Of a stretch of 64,000 nucleotides of DNA, positions 37,369 through 46,847 are shown piece after piece. The notes below the pieces were generated by a model, which did no database searches, was not told the origin of the DNA, and worked only from the letters and a program-made list of their open reading frames with translations. The number at the start of each line of letters is the position of its first letter. The first letter of the stretch is position 1. The DNA is from Planctomycetota bacterium. GTDB lineage: Bacteria; Planctomycetota; Planctomycetia; Planctomycetales; Planctomycetaceae. The DNA lies in the NCBI GenBank assembly GCA_022600195.1, contig JAHZKX010000051.1:248001-312000 (forward strand), read 5' to 3'. The translations under genes and the position numbers were made by a program.

Positions 37369-38673
37369 ATGGTACGACTAGTCTCTCTTTCCATCATCCT
37401 CTGCCTGATTCTTTTTTTGGGGATCACCTTTTTCAGAGTGATCATGCCTTTTCTATTGCCGTTATTTCTGGCGGCGGTTGTTGCGATGGTGAGTCAGCCT
37501 GTTCTGAATTATTTTGTCAAAAGGACAAAAGGTCATATCAGAATAGCGGCCGGTATTACAACGACGCTGATCGTATCTGCGATTCTTGTTCCTTTGTGCG
37601 TCGGCATTTTTCTGGGATCCCTCCAACTTTTTACGACAGTTGTCAATACGCTGGATGAGGCGAACTGGAAAAAGACGGTACAAACCGTTCGCAATAAAAT
37701 AGAAGTGAGTAACGATAAATTACATCGAGTTATCGAATGGTCAGAGCAGTATTTAGAGAAAGAGGTAGATTTTACGGCGTCGGGCGAGACGGATCAACAA
37801 TCCGCGACGGTAGAAGAATTTGTGCGAAAAAATCTGCAGTCAGCCTTACTCCCTATTGCGAGACGTTCTCTGGGAGTCGCGAGATCAACAGTCGGATTGT
37901 TGGGGAGTCTGTTTTCAGCTTTAATTGCCTGGGTGATGTTTATTATCGCACTTTACTATTTTCTGGCGGACGGTTATTCCCTGATCGACTCAACTCAATC
38001 ATTAATTCCAGTCCATGTAGATTACCAGAAAAGGCTGATTGATCAGTTTCAAAAAGTCGTGCGTGCTGTTGTGCTGGCAACTTTCCTGGCTGCAATCGGA
38101 CAAGGTTTAACGACCGCGGTGGCATTGTATCTGGTAGGCTTTGATCATTTTGTGATCTTTCTCATCCTGGCGACGATCACTTCGATGGTCCCATTATTAG
38201 GTTCCTGGTTGATCTGGGGCCCCTGTGCCGGCTGGCTCATGTATCAGGGTCACTGGGGTTCTGCGATTTTCTTGATCGCCATTGGCACGCTGGTGGTGGG
38301 AACCATGGATAATGTCATTCGGACTTATGTGCTGCAAAGTGACGCCAAACTGCACCCCTTGCTGGCGTTCGTCAGTGTATTGGGTGGATTACAAATGATG
38401 GGGCTCTGGGGTGTATTTATCGGGCCGATAGTGGCTTCCTGTCTGCATGCCCTGGTTCAGATCTTCAATACAGAGCTTAAAGCGTTTTCTCAGGAAAAAT
38501 TTCAAGATCCGAATCTGTTGGAATCCGAGTCCAGGAAACCTGCTGAAGAAAAAACAGAGCCAGAGGATCAGCCTGCGAAAAGTGCAACAGAGTCTACTAC
38601 GAAGACGAAATCTCCGGAAAAACAAGCAGAAGATCAGTCAGAAAGCGGAGAAAAACTTCCCCCTGCATCTTAA
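37369..38673 (+). CDS. AI-2E family transporter (PerM-like)
   Basis: 434 residues with about eight membrane segments: two near residues 2-40, one near 65-88, the others between 180 and 350. AQ-rich helices and the block TSMVPLLGSWLIWGPCAGWL are typical of the AI-2E/PerM superfamily (YdiK, TqsA), whose members export small molecules or act as Na+/H+ antiporters. The C-terminal ~65 residues form a charged low-complexity tail rich in Glu, Lys and Ser. Its stop overlaps the stop of the convergent PilC gene by four bases. GGGA precedes the ATG. Confidence 0.88.
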   Translation: MVRLVSLSIILCLILFLGITFFRVIMPFLLPLFLAAVVAMVSQPVLNYFVKRTKGHIRIAAGITTTLIVSAILVPLCVGIFLGSLQLFTTVVNTLDEANWKKTVQTVRNKIEVSNDKLHRVIEWSEQYLEKEVDFTASGETDQQSATVEEFVRKNLQSALLPIARRSLGVARSTVGLLGSLFSALIAWVMFIIALYYFLADGYSLIDSTQSLIPVHVDYQKRLIDQFQKVVRAVVLATFLAAIGQGLTTAVALYLVGFDHFVIFLILATITSMVPLLGSWLIWGPCAGWLMYQGHWGSAIFLIAIGTLVVGTMDNVIRTYVLQSDAKLHPLLAFVSVLGGLQMMGLWGVFIGPIVASCLHALVQIFNTELKAFSQEKFQDPNLLESESRKPAEEKTEPEDQPAKSATESTTKTKSPEKQAEDQSESGEKLPPAS

Positions 38674-39875
38674 TGGCTTGTGCTCAACGTGAAGATTGGC
38701 AACAGCATGGAAAGCGCAATAAATCCGATGATGGAACCCATACAAACAACCATAATGGGTTCAATTAAAGTGGTTGCAGATTTAATTGCAACTTTCACAT
38801 CCCTGTCGAAATAATCACTCAATTTGTTTAGTACCATTCCCAATCGACCCGTTGATTCACCCGAAGCGATCATTTGTTGCATCGTGGCAGGAAATAAAGT
38901 TTTTCCTTCCAGTGCCTCATGAATCTGTTTCCCGGTTGTGACTTGCTCGCTGATATCTTCCCAGCTTTGCTTAAAGTGGATATTGTCATTAACTCCAGCA
39001 CTGAGCTGAATGGCTTCGAGCATGGGAACGCCCGCATTGATGGTGGTTGCTAATGTGCGAATGCTGCGGCTGATCGCCAGTTTCTTCAACATCGTCCCGA
39101 AGATAGGCAAACGAATAATAAGCCAATCAAAGGCAGATTTCCCCCAGGCTTGAGACCGAATGTAAAATAAGCCCGCGACGAAAATCACAAGAGACAGCAA
39201 GATAAGATACCAGTAAGAGGTAATCATCGTTGAGACAAAAATCATTGCCTTGGTTGGTGCAGGAACAGCGGCACCCCGAGCCGCGAACATGGGCATCAGT
39301 TTCGGGAAGACATATGTCAGCAGGAAAATACAAACTCCAATACACATCACAAACATGATTGCAGGATAAACTAATGCACCTTTCACCTGTTGGATGGTTT
39401 CCTGTTCTTCTTCTGCCTGTGTGGCAATCCGGTTCAACATTTGAGGCATTGTTCCACTGGCTTCACTGGCCTTGACTAAATTCACAAAAGTCATGTCAAA
39501 GCAGCGAGGGAACTCGGCCAGCGCGGAAGAAAGGTCGCTACCTGCTTCCACATTTTTCTGTATCTGGATCAGAATATCACGCAGTGTCTGATTTTCGAGT
39601 TGTTTGGAAATCCCTTCCAGAGCGGTGGCGACGGGTACTCCGGCATCAACCATAATTGCCAGTTGATTGGTGAAGTAGATAATATCTTTCCGCGAAACGC
39701 GACTTTTTGTCGAGATCGAATTCTTTTCTTTGGAACCATTTTCTGCTTCTTCCAAAGAGAGCAGATAGAGACCTTCCTGACGTAATTTGACCACTGCATC
39801 ATCACGTGAATCAGCAACCAGTTCACCAGATTGATTCTGGCCGGTTGTATTTCTTGCTGTGTAAGTGAATTGCAT
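38670..39875 (-). CDS. pilC: Type IV pilus/T2SS inner-membrane platform protein (PilC/GspF)
   Basis: 401 residues. An N-terminal soluble part is followed by two T2SSF domains, each ending in membrane segments. ELVADSRDDAVVKLRQEGLY opens the protein; IYFTNQLAIMVDAGVPVATALEGI near residue 75 and ISRSIRTLATTINAGVPMLEAIQ near 280 are the repeated domain starts. Membrane segments lie at about residues 170-192, 215-240 and 372-396. This is the platform that couples the motor ATPases to pilin insertion. It is last in the leftward pilus cluster, 27 bases after pilT. Confidence 0.93.
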   Translation of the reverse strand: MQFTYTARNTTGQNQSGELVADSRDDAVVKLRQEGLYLLSLEEAENGSKEKNSISTKSRVSRKDIIYFTNQLAIMVDAGVPVATALEGISKQLENQTLRDILIQIQKNVEAGSDLSSALAEFPRCFDMTFVNLVKASEASGTMPQMLNRIATQAEEEQETIQQVKGALVYPAIMFVMCIGVCIFLLTYVFPKLMPMFAARGAAVPAPTKAMIFVSTMITSYWYLILLSLVIFVAGLFYIRSQAWGKSAFDWLIIRLPIFGTMLKKLAISRSIRTLATTINAGVPMLEAIQLSAGVNDNIHFKQSWEDISEQVTTGKQIHEALEGKTLFPATMQQMIASGESTGRLGMVLNKLSDYFDRDVKVAIKSATTLIEPIMVVCMGSIIGFIALSMLLPIFTLSTSH

Positions 39876-39902
39876 GGTTCAACCTTTTCTTGAGGAGATT
39901 GC

Positions 39903-40973
39903 TTAAGTGAGGAGCCCCTGTGATTGTTCTTTGGGTGACTCACCTTTTAATTCCTGCAAATACTCATCCACAATTTCAGGATCCACTTTTCCATTCAATA
40001 GCAGTTCTTTCAAAGCCTGTTCCATTGTTTGCATACCCATACGGCGGTTGGTGGAGATCACGCCGGGAATCAGATGCGATGTTGATTCTCGTATGCTGGT
40101 CTGAATAGCACGATTCGTCAGCATGATTTCTGCAGCAGCGATTCGTCCTTTCGAGAAAGCGGCGGGTAATAATTGTTGCGTAATTACAGCTCGAAGAGAT
40201 TCTGCCAGATGGCTGCGAATTTGTGCTTGCTCTCCTGGCGAAAACACTTCTACCAGACGATCCACAACGCCCGCAGCAGTCGAAGCATGCAATGAGGCCA
40301 AAACCAGATGCCCGGTTTCTGCAGCCTGTAGTGCTACGCGAATGGTATCCAGGTCTCGCAATTCGCCGATCAGAATGACATCCGGATCCTGTCTGAGAAT
40401 ATGTTTCAGACCGGACGCAAAATCAGGACAATCTTCGCCGATTTCGCGCTGTTCAATCAGCGATTTACTGTGTTGAAACTGATATTCGATCGGATCTTCC
40501 AAAGTGATAATGTGTTTGGACTCTCGTTGATTAATGGCTTCAATCATGGCGGCCAGGGTCGTTGATTTACCGGATCCTGTCTGACCTGTTACCAGAACTA
40601 ATCCCGTTTTCAGGTGGGTGATCTCTTCAACAACCGGCGGTAACTCCAAGTTGTCCAAGACACAGACATCATTAGAATAACGGCGGATCGCCGCTGCTAA
40701 AGTCCCTCGTTGAACGTGTATGTTAAAACGAAACCGGCCCAGACGTGGAATGGTGATAGCGAAGTCCACATCTTTTTGTTTTTCCAGCGTTTCTTTCTGC
40801 TTGTCTTTTAGAATTTGATCACAGAGGTCTCTGATGGTTTCCGGATCCAGTGGCTCCAGAGTGGTGGTTTTTAATATACCGTCAATGCGGAATACAGGAG
40901 GCGCATCAGTCACCAGCAGAATGTCTGAAGCATCGCTGTCTACGGCTGCGTGTAAGAGGTCATTGATTTCCAT
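39903..40973 (-). CDS. pilT: Retraction ATPase PilT
   Basis: 356 residues. Walker A is GQTGSGKST at residues 130-138; the Asp box is ITLEDPIEYQF, Walker B is DPDVILIGELRDLDT and the His box is GHLVLASLHAST. The C-terminal IRESTSHLIPGVISTNRRMG and MQTMEQAL are PilT-like. It has no N-terminal MshEN domain, unlike PilB. PilT disassembles pili to drive twitching. Presence together with PilB implies a retractable fibre and leans the cluster toward type IV pili rather than pure type II secretion. Confidence 0.95.
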   Translation of the reverse strand: MEINDLLHAAVDSDASDILLVTDAPPVFRIDGILKTTTLEPLDPETIRDLCDQILKDKQKETLEKQKDVDFAITIPRLGRFRFNIHVQRGTLAAAIRRYSNDVCVLDNLELPPVVEEITHLKTGLVLVTGQTGSGKSTTLAAMIEAINQRESKHIITLEDPIEYQFQHSKSLIEQREIGEDCPDFASGLKHILRQDPDVILIGELRDLDTIRVALQAAETGHLVLASLHASTAAGVVDRLVEVFSPGEQAQIRSHLAESLRAVITQQLLPAAFSKGRIAAAEIMLTNRAIQTSIRESTSHLIPGVISTNRRMGMQTMEQALKELLLNGKVDPEIVDEYLQELKGESPKEQSQGLLT

Positions 40974-41023
40974 ATTAGAATCGCCCTTTCAGGCTTTGTT
41001 GAAACGTGTTTGAAAAACTGTAA

Positions 41024-42772
41024 TCAATGCGTAATTGATGATTTACGGGGAATCCAGCCTTCGTCGCTGACTTTGAGTGCTTCTTCGATTGTTGTCAGCC
41101 CTTCCTTTGCCTTGCGGATGGCGTCATATCTAAGTGGTATCATTCCACTGTTTTGCGCATATTCTTTTACCGAGGCAACCCTGGCGTCTGTCGTGATGAT
41201 TTCGCGCAATTTGTCATCGATGGTTAGTATTTCGTGAACTCCAATTCGACCGGAAAATCCTGTATTGCGGCATTTTTTGCAGCCTTTCCCTTTATAAAAC
41301 TCGTCACCCTCCAGGCCCATGCGTTCCACTGCGAGCTGCATAGCCTTGGGCAGTTCATATTGTGTTTTACATTTGGGACAGATCTTCCGGCAAAGTCGTT
41401 GGGCGAGCGCCATATTCACTGCAGCGCCGATGAGATAATCATCTACTCCCATATTGATTAAGCGTATGATTGCGGAAATGGCATCGTTGGTATGTAGAGT
41501 ACTGAAAACAAGGTGCCCGGTAAGCGCTGCCTGGATCGCAATTTTTCCCGTTTCCTGATCGCGAATTTCGCCCACCATGAGCACATCGGGATCTTGTCGC
41601 AACAGACTTCGCAAAACCGTCGCAAAAGAAAGCCCGATCTTTTCGTTGACCTGGAACTGATTGATCATCGGAAGCTGATATTCAATCGGATCTTCTACAG
41701 TACATACATTTTTTTCGATGGAACTGACGGCATTCAATGCAGCATAGAGAGTTGTACTTTTTCCGCTTCCTGTAGGTCCTGTGACGAGAATAATTCCGTT
41801 GGGCTTTTGTAATTGATCGCTGAAGTTTTCCAATACTTCAGAACTGAATCCCAACTGTTCCAGCGAAACATTCACACTGCGATTATCGAGAATTCGGATT
41901 ACAACTTTTTCACCGGTCGGCATTGGCAGTGTGCTGACACGCAGGTCGATAGGTCGCCCTTCCATCAGCACATGAATTCTACCATCCTGGGGCAAACGAC
42001 GTTCACTGATATCCAGGCTGGCCATAATTTTGATACGAGAAGAGACAGCGGGAGCCAGATGCACTGGCGGCTCAAGAGCCTGTTGCAGGACTCCATCAAC
42101 TCGATAGCGAATGCGCAATTGTTGTTCTGTTGGTTCGATGTGGATATCGCTGGCGCCTTCACGGACGGCATTGTAAACAATGTAGTTTACCAGTTTGATA
42201 ATGGGGCTTTGGCCGGCAAATTCGACATCAAATCCGATATCGTCGATCGATTCTTCAATCAGCTCTACATTGGTCCCATTGGCATCATCAATGATATCGT
42301 CAATCACGAATACATTGGTATTGGGCATATAGGTTTGCACCATACGCCTGATTTCGCGGGCACTCGCTGCGACGATCTGGATTTCGGATTTTGTCAGATT
42401 GCTTAATTGATCGACCAGAAACACGTTGGTCGGTTCAGCGACAGCAACAGTCAGGACATTCCGTACTTTAAACAGTGGAAGTACGGTATGTTTTTCCACA
42501 AATTCGCGTGGAAGTATCTCAAATATTTTCGAGTCGAACATGCGGCTGTCGAGCTGGACATAGGGAATTCGATATTCCAGTGCCAGACATTCCAGAACCT
42601 GTTCCTCAGTACAATACTCGCTGGTAACCAGCAGTTCGCCGAGTAACTGATTCCCATCACCGTTGGCCTGTTCTTCCAGCGCAGATTCCAACTGCTCCAA
42701 AGTGATGTACTCTTTATAGACGAGCAAATCACCGAGTCTCATTTTAGGTTGTAACAGGGAATTGTTATTCAT
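41024..42772 (-). CDS. pilB: Extension ATPase PilB/GspE with MshEN domain
   Basis: 582 residues. Residues 12-35 ([20 protein letters not shown] and following) and 43-67 form the tandem motif of a MshEN domain, a known c-di-GMP-binding fold. The ATPase core starts near 180: Walker [10 protein letters not shown] at 332-340, the Asp box [10 protein letters not shown], Walker [15 protein letters not shown] and the His box [13 protein letters not shown] four-Cys zinc site follows (CPKC near 465 and CKKC near 500). This powers pilin assembly. Binding of c-di-GMP is inferred from the motif and the nearby diguanylate cyclase. Confidence 0.95.
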   Translation of the reverse strand: MNNNSLLQPKMRLGDLLVYKEYITLEQLESALEEQANGDGNQLLGELLVTSEYCTEEQVLECLALEYRIPYVQLDSRMFDSKIFEILPREFVEKHTVLPLFKVRNVLTVAVAEPTNVFLVDQLSNLTKSEIQIVAASAREIRRMVQTYMPNTNVFVIDDIIDDANGTNVELIEESIDDIGFDVEFAGQSPIIKLVNYIVYNAVREGASDIHIEPTEQQLRIRYRVDGVLQQALEPPVHLAPAVSSRIKIMASLDISERRLPQDGRIHVLMEGRPIDLRVSTLPMPTGEKVVIRILDNRSVNVSLEQLGFSSEVLENFSDQLQKPNGIILVTGPTGSGKSTTLYAALNAVSSIEKNVCTVEDPIEYQLPMINQFQVNEKIGLSFATVLRSLLRQDPDVLMVGEIRDQETGKIAIQAALTGHLVFSTLHTNDAISAIIRLINMGVDDYLIGAAVNMALAQRLCRKICPKCKTQYELPKAMQLAVERMGLEGDEFYKGKGCKKCRNTGFSGRIGVHEILTIDDKLREIITTDARVASVKEYAQNSGMIPLRYDAIRKAKEGLTTIEEALKVSDEGWIPRKSSITH

Positions 42773-42790
42773 GTTGCATCTATAATTTTA

Positions 42791-43126
42791 TTATTGAAAA
42801 CTGGCGACTGCTTCGATGACCGAATCAAAGATATCAATCCGCTGATCGAGGCGCGTCATTTCCAGTATTTTTTTTCCGGGTTCTTCCAGGCCGCTGATTT
42901 TCAGATTGCCACCTTTTTCTCGTGTCAGATCCTGCAAATCCAGTAAAGCGGTCAGTCCGGCACTATCCAGGACTTCGCTGCGATCCATTTGCAGGACGAC
43001 CTGATAGTGCTGTTGGTTGATAGCATCCGAAAGTGAATTTACAAAATCGTCGGAAGTATCATCTGTTAATTCATCCGGTGTGTGTGCTACCAGCACATTT
43101 CCAAATATTTCTGTTGTAATCTGCAT
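42791..43126 (-). CDS. STAS-domain protein (anti-sigma antagonist type)
   Basis: 111 residues, a single STAS domain: FGNVLVAHTPDEL, then VVLQMDRSEVLDSAGLTALL and a LKISGLEEPGKKILEM helix. The phosphorylation-loop region is DSAGL, so at least one of the two Ser residues of DSSGL is kept. STAS proteins of this size relay partner-switch signals by Ser phosphorylation. No anti-sigma kinase lies beside it. It sits between the diguanylate cyclase and pilB genes in one leftward run, with gaps of 11 and 18 bases. Confidence 0.88.
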   Translation of the reverse strand: MQITTEIFGNVLVAHTPDELTDDTSDDFVNSLSDAINQQHYQVVLQMDRSEVLDSAGLTALLDLQDLTREKGGNLKISGLEEPGKKILEMTRLDQRIDIFDSVIEAVASFQ

Positions 43127-43137
43127 GGGATTAAGAT

Positions 43138-44649
43138 CTATGTACTGGGTTTTCTAGCCGAATTGGGGACCAGTCCCGCAACCTGATTTCTTCCGCTTTC
43201 TTTTGCTTTATATAAATATTCATCTGCCACTTTTACGAGCTCGTTGGTTGTTGATGCGGGATGATTGAGTTCGGTGACTCCGAAGCTGGCCGTTACCTGG
43301 AGCTGCTGTCCTTCGAACAGCATCGGACAATTTTCTAATGTTTCGCGCAGATCTTCTGCAATTTGCATCGCCTGTGAATACTCATGATCGACGAGCACTC
43401 CTATAAATTCTTCTCCACCATATCGGGCAAGAATGGCGTTTTCCGGCATGACTGTATTCCAAATTCGGGCGACTTCTTTCAGGACAAAGTCTCCTGCCTG
43501 ATGGCCATAAGTGTCATTGAATGATTTGAAATGATCGATGTCGCTCATGACGAGACTCAGGCTGGTCGATTGATTATTGGCACTTTTTACCATTTCTTGC
43601 AGTTTTTCCTGGAAGGTGGCATGATTGTAAAGCCCTGTGAGGCCGTCACGACTTGCCATTTCTTCAATCCGTTTAAACAACTGTGAGTTTTTAATCCCCA
43701 GTGCATAGATATTTGAAAGGATGTAAAGCAATCGACCTGTGGTTGGGGATTCGACGTCGACTTTGTCGATAATCATCAGGCCGATTAACTCAGAGCCAAC
43801 GGTCAGCGGAGCAATGGCATCCGGCATATGAGGGTCTTCTTCGAGAATTCGTTTCAGCTGATAATCTTGTTCTGCGTCATTTCTCATCACGATTTGTCGA
43901 TTTTCAATGACCCAGGCAGCGACGCCACTATTATGAACCGGTCGATAATCGAGCTTATCGCGGGAACGGGCAGGCAGCGCATTTTTCAAGGCGCGTGTCT
44001 TACTATCCCAGAGATAAACCTGGCAGTATTCGCATTGCAGAGAGGCTTTGGCGGTGCTGACGACGGTTGGAATCAGGGATTCATTGGATTGATTCGTAGA
44101 GATCCGACGACCGATATCCTGCAAAGTCAGTAATAACAACGGATAATTGACCCCCATTTCTGCTTCGGGGTTTTCAGCGGAATCGTTCTGCTGTAGTTCG
44201 TTGGAATCTCTTTGGGAAACCGTTTTCTGAAAATCGGGTGTAGGCTCTTTTTGTGATTCATATAATTGACGAACCAGCTCGTCATTCTGAGTAGAAACCT
44301 GTGAAAGTTTTCCGTTCAGCTTTTCAATGTAGACATCGATCAGCAAAGTCAATCCGATAATCACGGCCGCACTCATGATGCTGAGTAGATAAGCGGGATT
44401 ACCCTCGCTGGTATCCGTTCTAAAAAAGATTTCCGCAAAACAGGAACCAACGGCCAAGGCGGTAATGGTCCAGTAACAAATTCGAGGAGACGAAATCGCC
44501 GCCAGGACAACCACAGGAGCCAGCAACAACAATGGTGTTACACCAAGGGGCCAACCCATATGTGAGCCCAGAATGACTGAGAGTGGACACAAGCAGACCA
44601 CTAACAGTGAATAGGACCAGAACTGGATGGCAGTATAATAATTTCGCAT
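43138..44649 (-). CDS. Membrane GAF-GGDEF diguanylate cyclase
   Basis: About 503 residues from the ATG at 44649 (a TTG at 44694 overlaps the response-regulator gene and has no ribosome site). Several hydrophobic segments fill residues 5-125, then a coiled stretch, a GAF-like domain (about 180-335) and a C-terminal GGDEF domain with RYGGEEFIGVL. The signature Gly-Gly-Glu-Glu-Phe is intact, so it should make c-di-GMP. The RxxD inhibitory site usually just before it is absent (the place reads PENA). It is part of the signalling group between the secretin and motor genes. Confidence 0.92.
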   Translation of the reverse strand: MRNYYTAIQFWSYSLLVVCLCPLSVILGSHMGWPLGVTPLLLLAPVVVLAAISSPRICYWTITALAVGSCFAEIFFRTDTSEGNPAYLLSIMSAAVIIGLTLLIDVYIEKLNGKLSQVSTQNDELVRQLYESQKEPTPDFQKTVSQRDSNELQQNDSAENPEAEMGVNYPLLLLTLQDIGRRISTNQSNESLIPTVVSTAKASLQCEYCQVYLWDSKTRALKNALPARSRDKLDYRPVHNSGVAAWVIENRQIVMRNDAEQDYQLKRILEEDPHMPDAIAPLTVGSELIGLMIIDKVDVESPTTGRLLYILSNIYALGIKNSQLFKRIEEMASRDGLTGLYNHATFQEKLQEMVKSANNQSTSLSLVMSDIDHFKSFNDTYGHQAGDFVLKEVARIWNTVMPENAILARYGGEEFIGVLVDHEYSQAMQIAEDLRETLENCPMLFEGQQLQVTASFGVTELNHPASTTNELVKVADEYLYKAKESGRNQVAGLVPNSARKPST

Positions 44650-44686
44650 ATTTAATCGCTTCAGCAATATTTCGTTGTTAAATAGT

Positions 44687-45073
44687 TTAACCAATTAAAT
44701 CATGTGTGAAGTTCAGGTTTTCCTGAACCTGAGCCAACAGTTTTTTGGGGCTGAATGGTTTGACCATGACGTTCGTAATTTTGAGTGTTTCAATATATTC
44801 GTCGTGGTCAAATTCAAAACCTTTACCGGTTAATAATGTAACAGGAATGGATTGAGAATCAGTAAAATCTCGAATTTTTTCGCAGAGTTCCAATCCATTC
44901 ATACGTGGCATTTGCAAATCTGTGATCACCATATTAGGTGCGCGATCTTGAATTCTTTCCCAACAAGCCAATCCATCGGGAAAGCATTCCACTTCCAGGT
45001 CCGCTTTCTTCAGTTTCATGCTGATGGCTCGAACAATGTGTGAATCATCATCACATACATAAACCAGAGGAAC
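44687..45073 (-). CDS. Single-domain response regulator
   Basis: About 128 residues from the ATG at 45073, where AAGGAAG lies seven bases upstream; an upstream start is unlikely. It is a CheY-type receiver: acidic pair in YVCDDDSHIV, phospho-acceptor Asp in PNMVITDLQMPRMNGLEL, Thr in TLLTGKGF and Lys in MVKPFSPKKL. No output domain. It lies between a histidine kinase and a diguanylate cyclase, which suggests it is phosphorylated by the kinase and contacts a partner rather than DNA. Confidence 0.93.
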   Translation of the reverse strand, partial: VPLVYVCDDDSHIVRAISMKLKKADLEVECFPDGLACWERIQDRAPNMVITDLQMPRMNGLELCEKIRDFTDSQSIPVTLLTGKGFEFDHDEYIETLKITNVMVKPFSPKKLLAQVQENLNFTHDLIG

Positions 45074-45154
45074 CATATTTTCTTCCTTTATTATCATTTT
45101 TATTACTATTATCACTCTTGTTACAAATGATCTATTGGAGTGAATCGATTTGTC

Positions 45155-46621
45155 TCAGACATTTGTGGACGCTGCCAATTGCTGAACTCTTCTCTTTTCC
45201 TTGTGTCCCAGCGGGATGTTGATGATGAAACAAGTTCCCTCGTTCACTTTTGACTGAACTGAAATAGAGCCATTGTGCACATTGGTGACAATGAAGTGGA
45301 CCAGGGAGAGCCCGAGTCCGGTACCAGCTGCAGAACGATTGTTTTCAGGTACTCTGTAGAATCGGTCAAAAATATGAGGCAGCGAATCTTCGGGAATCCC
45401 GAGTCCGGTATCGCGGACTTCAATGACAGCAGATGACTCTTCCATTCGACTCCGCAGACAGACTTCGTGGCCATTAGGCGTATATTTAACAGCATTTGAT
45501 AAGAGATTGATAATTGCCTGCCCGAGCATATCTTTGTCTACATGCACGGGCAAATACAGGTCACTGAGTTGTGTGGTAATGGTAATCTCTTTTTCTGCTG
45601 CCGTCGGCGAGATGACATCAAAGGCTTTTTTCAGAATATCGTTCAGTTCATAGTCGTGCCGCTTAATATCAACGACACCACTTTCAATTCTGGCGAGATT
45701 GAGCATGCTGTTGACCAGCCTTGTGAGTCGATCAATCTGTTCATTGATAAAGCCATAAAGCTCCATAGCTTCGTCTGCTTCACATTCACCATCGATCAGC
45801 ATTTCCACATACGCTTTGATGCCCGACATGGGTGTTTTCAATTCGTGTGCTACTGAGGAAACGAATTCGGCATGGTTTGTTTTTTCCTTGTTTTCTTCAC
45901 CATTATTTTCGATGACCACAACGGTGCCCAGAGCGGTTTGGTTTTCATCGCATAGATTGGTAGCAATGGCACAGAAATGATTTGTTGATCCATTGGACGT
46001 GAATTCAAATTCTGTCCGCCTGCACGAAGTGGCATCTTTGCGTTGTATGGTTTTTGTTAATAATCGGCTCAATTCTGGTATTACCGTATCATTAAATAAC
46101 GTCTTGCTCAGTGATAAACTTGAATCAGAATGAGTGTCCTTCTGGTCCGCCTTTGAAATCAGAAAATCGTCCGCAGCAGAATTTGAAAATTCAAGTACAT
46201 GTTGTGCGTCGAAAATCAAAATGCCGGTGTCCAGGCTCTCCAGCACAGACTCTCTCAACATTTCTTTTTTGATTAAGGAATTTAACCGGGCCTTCAAAAT
46301 GGTTTGAACCTGTTTCGTAGAGAGCAGTTCTGAATCCGAATGTTCGATCTTCTGAAGTGCTTCAGTGAAGAGACTTCCAAAGAAGTTTTTGTGTTGAATT
46401 TTTGACCGATTTAATTCAGGGTTTTTCAAACAGGCCATAATTTGGTCGCGGTCTTTCTGGATCGTTTTCACTAACCAGGCCCAGCCAGCTAATGAGGCAG
46501 TCAGAGCGATCACAAGCGCAATCGCCGGATTCGTTAAACCGCTTGTCACAAGAAGGCTATCTGCGCAGCTGACTACTATGAGTAGTACCACCAGATACCA
46601 GTATTTTGCATAATTTTTCAT
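45155..46621 (-). CDS. Membrane histidine kinase with PAS domain
   Basis: 488 residues from the ATG at 46621. Two membrane segments near residues 5-50 (WYLVVLLIVVSCADSLLVT and LVIALTASLAGWAWLV) precede a linker and a PAS-like domain (SLDTGILIFDAQHVLEFSN). The H-box is SVAHELKTPMSGIKAY, the N-box is QAIINLLSNAVKY, and the ATP lid is DTGLGIPEDSLPHIFDRF followed by GTGLGLSLVHFIV. This is a PhoR/WalK-type kinase. It likely phosphorylates the neighbouring receiver. The sensed signal is unknown. Confidence 0.93.
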   Translation of the reverse strand: MKNYAKYWYLVVLLIVVSCADSLLVTSGLTNPAIALVIALTASLAGWAWLVKTIQKDRDQIMACLKNPELNRSKIQHKNFFGSLFTEALQKIEHSDSELLSTKQVQTILKARLNSLIKKEMLRESVLESLDTGILIFDAQHVLEFSNSAADDFLISKADQKDTHSDSSLSLSKTLFNDTVIPELSRLLTKTIQRKDATSCRRTEFEFTSNGSTNHFCAIATNLCDENQTALGTVVVIENNGEENKEKTNHAEFVSSVAHELKTPMSGIKAYVEMLIDGECEADEAMELYGFINEQIDRLTRLVNSMLNLARIESGVVDIKRHDYELNDILKKAFDVISPTAAEKEITITTQLSDLYLPVHVDKDMLGQAIINLLSNAVKYTPNGHEVCLRSRMEESSAVIEVRDTGLGIPEDSLPHIFDRFYRVPENNRSAAGTGLGLSLVHFIVTNVHNGSISVQSKVNEGTCFIINIPLGHKEKRRVQQLAASTNV

Positions 46622-46627
46622 AACCAA

Positions 46628-46847
46628 TAACTTTCTCAGTCGTAGGCAAATACTACTGAAAAAAAGAACTCTTTGTGCCTGATAGATTCAGAGGTCACTG
46701 TTCAGACCTCTTCGGATGAGCAGTGTGGTATCTCAACACTTAAATCTAGGTTACGAAATGCATGTTGTCCAATTCTGCAATGGAGAAAGGACAGAAGCAA
46801 CTCAGGTGTGGCTGTGTGTGCACCCTGGGTGTGAAGCGTGTGGTTTC
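46628..46847. other. Gap between TPR protein and kinase genes
   Basis: A 220-base interval. It contains AGAGGTC (46690-46696) paired with GACCTCT (46705-46711), a 7-bp stem with an 8-base loop but no T run. It separates the pilus structural genes from the signalling genes and may hold a promoter for the kinase; none is clear. Confidence 0.4.

Noticed and set aside
41813..42406. Long open frame (197 codons) opposite pilB
   Set aside because: It is antisense to the conserved pilB core and its protein has no recognisable pattern; a shadow frame.
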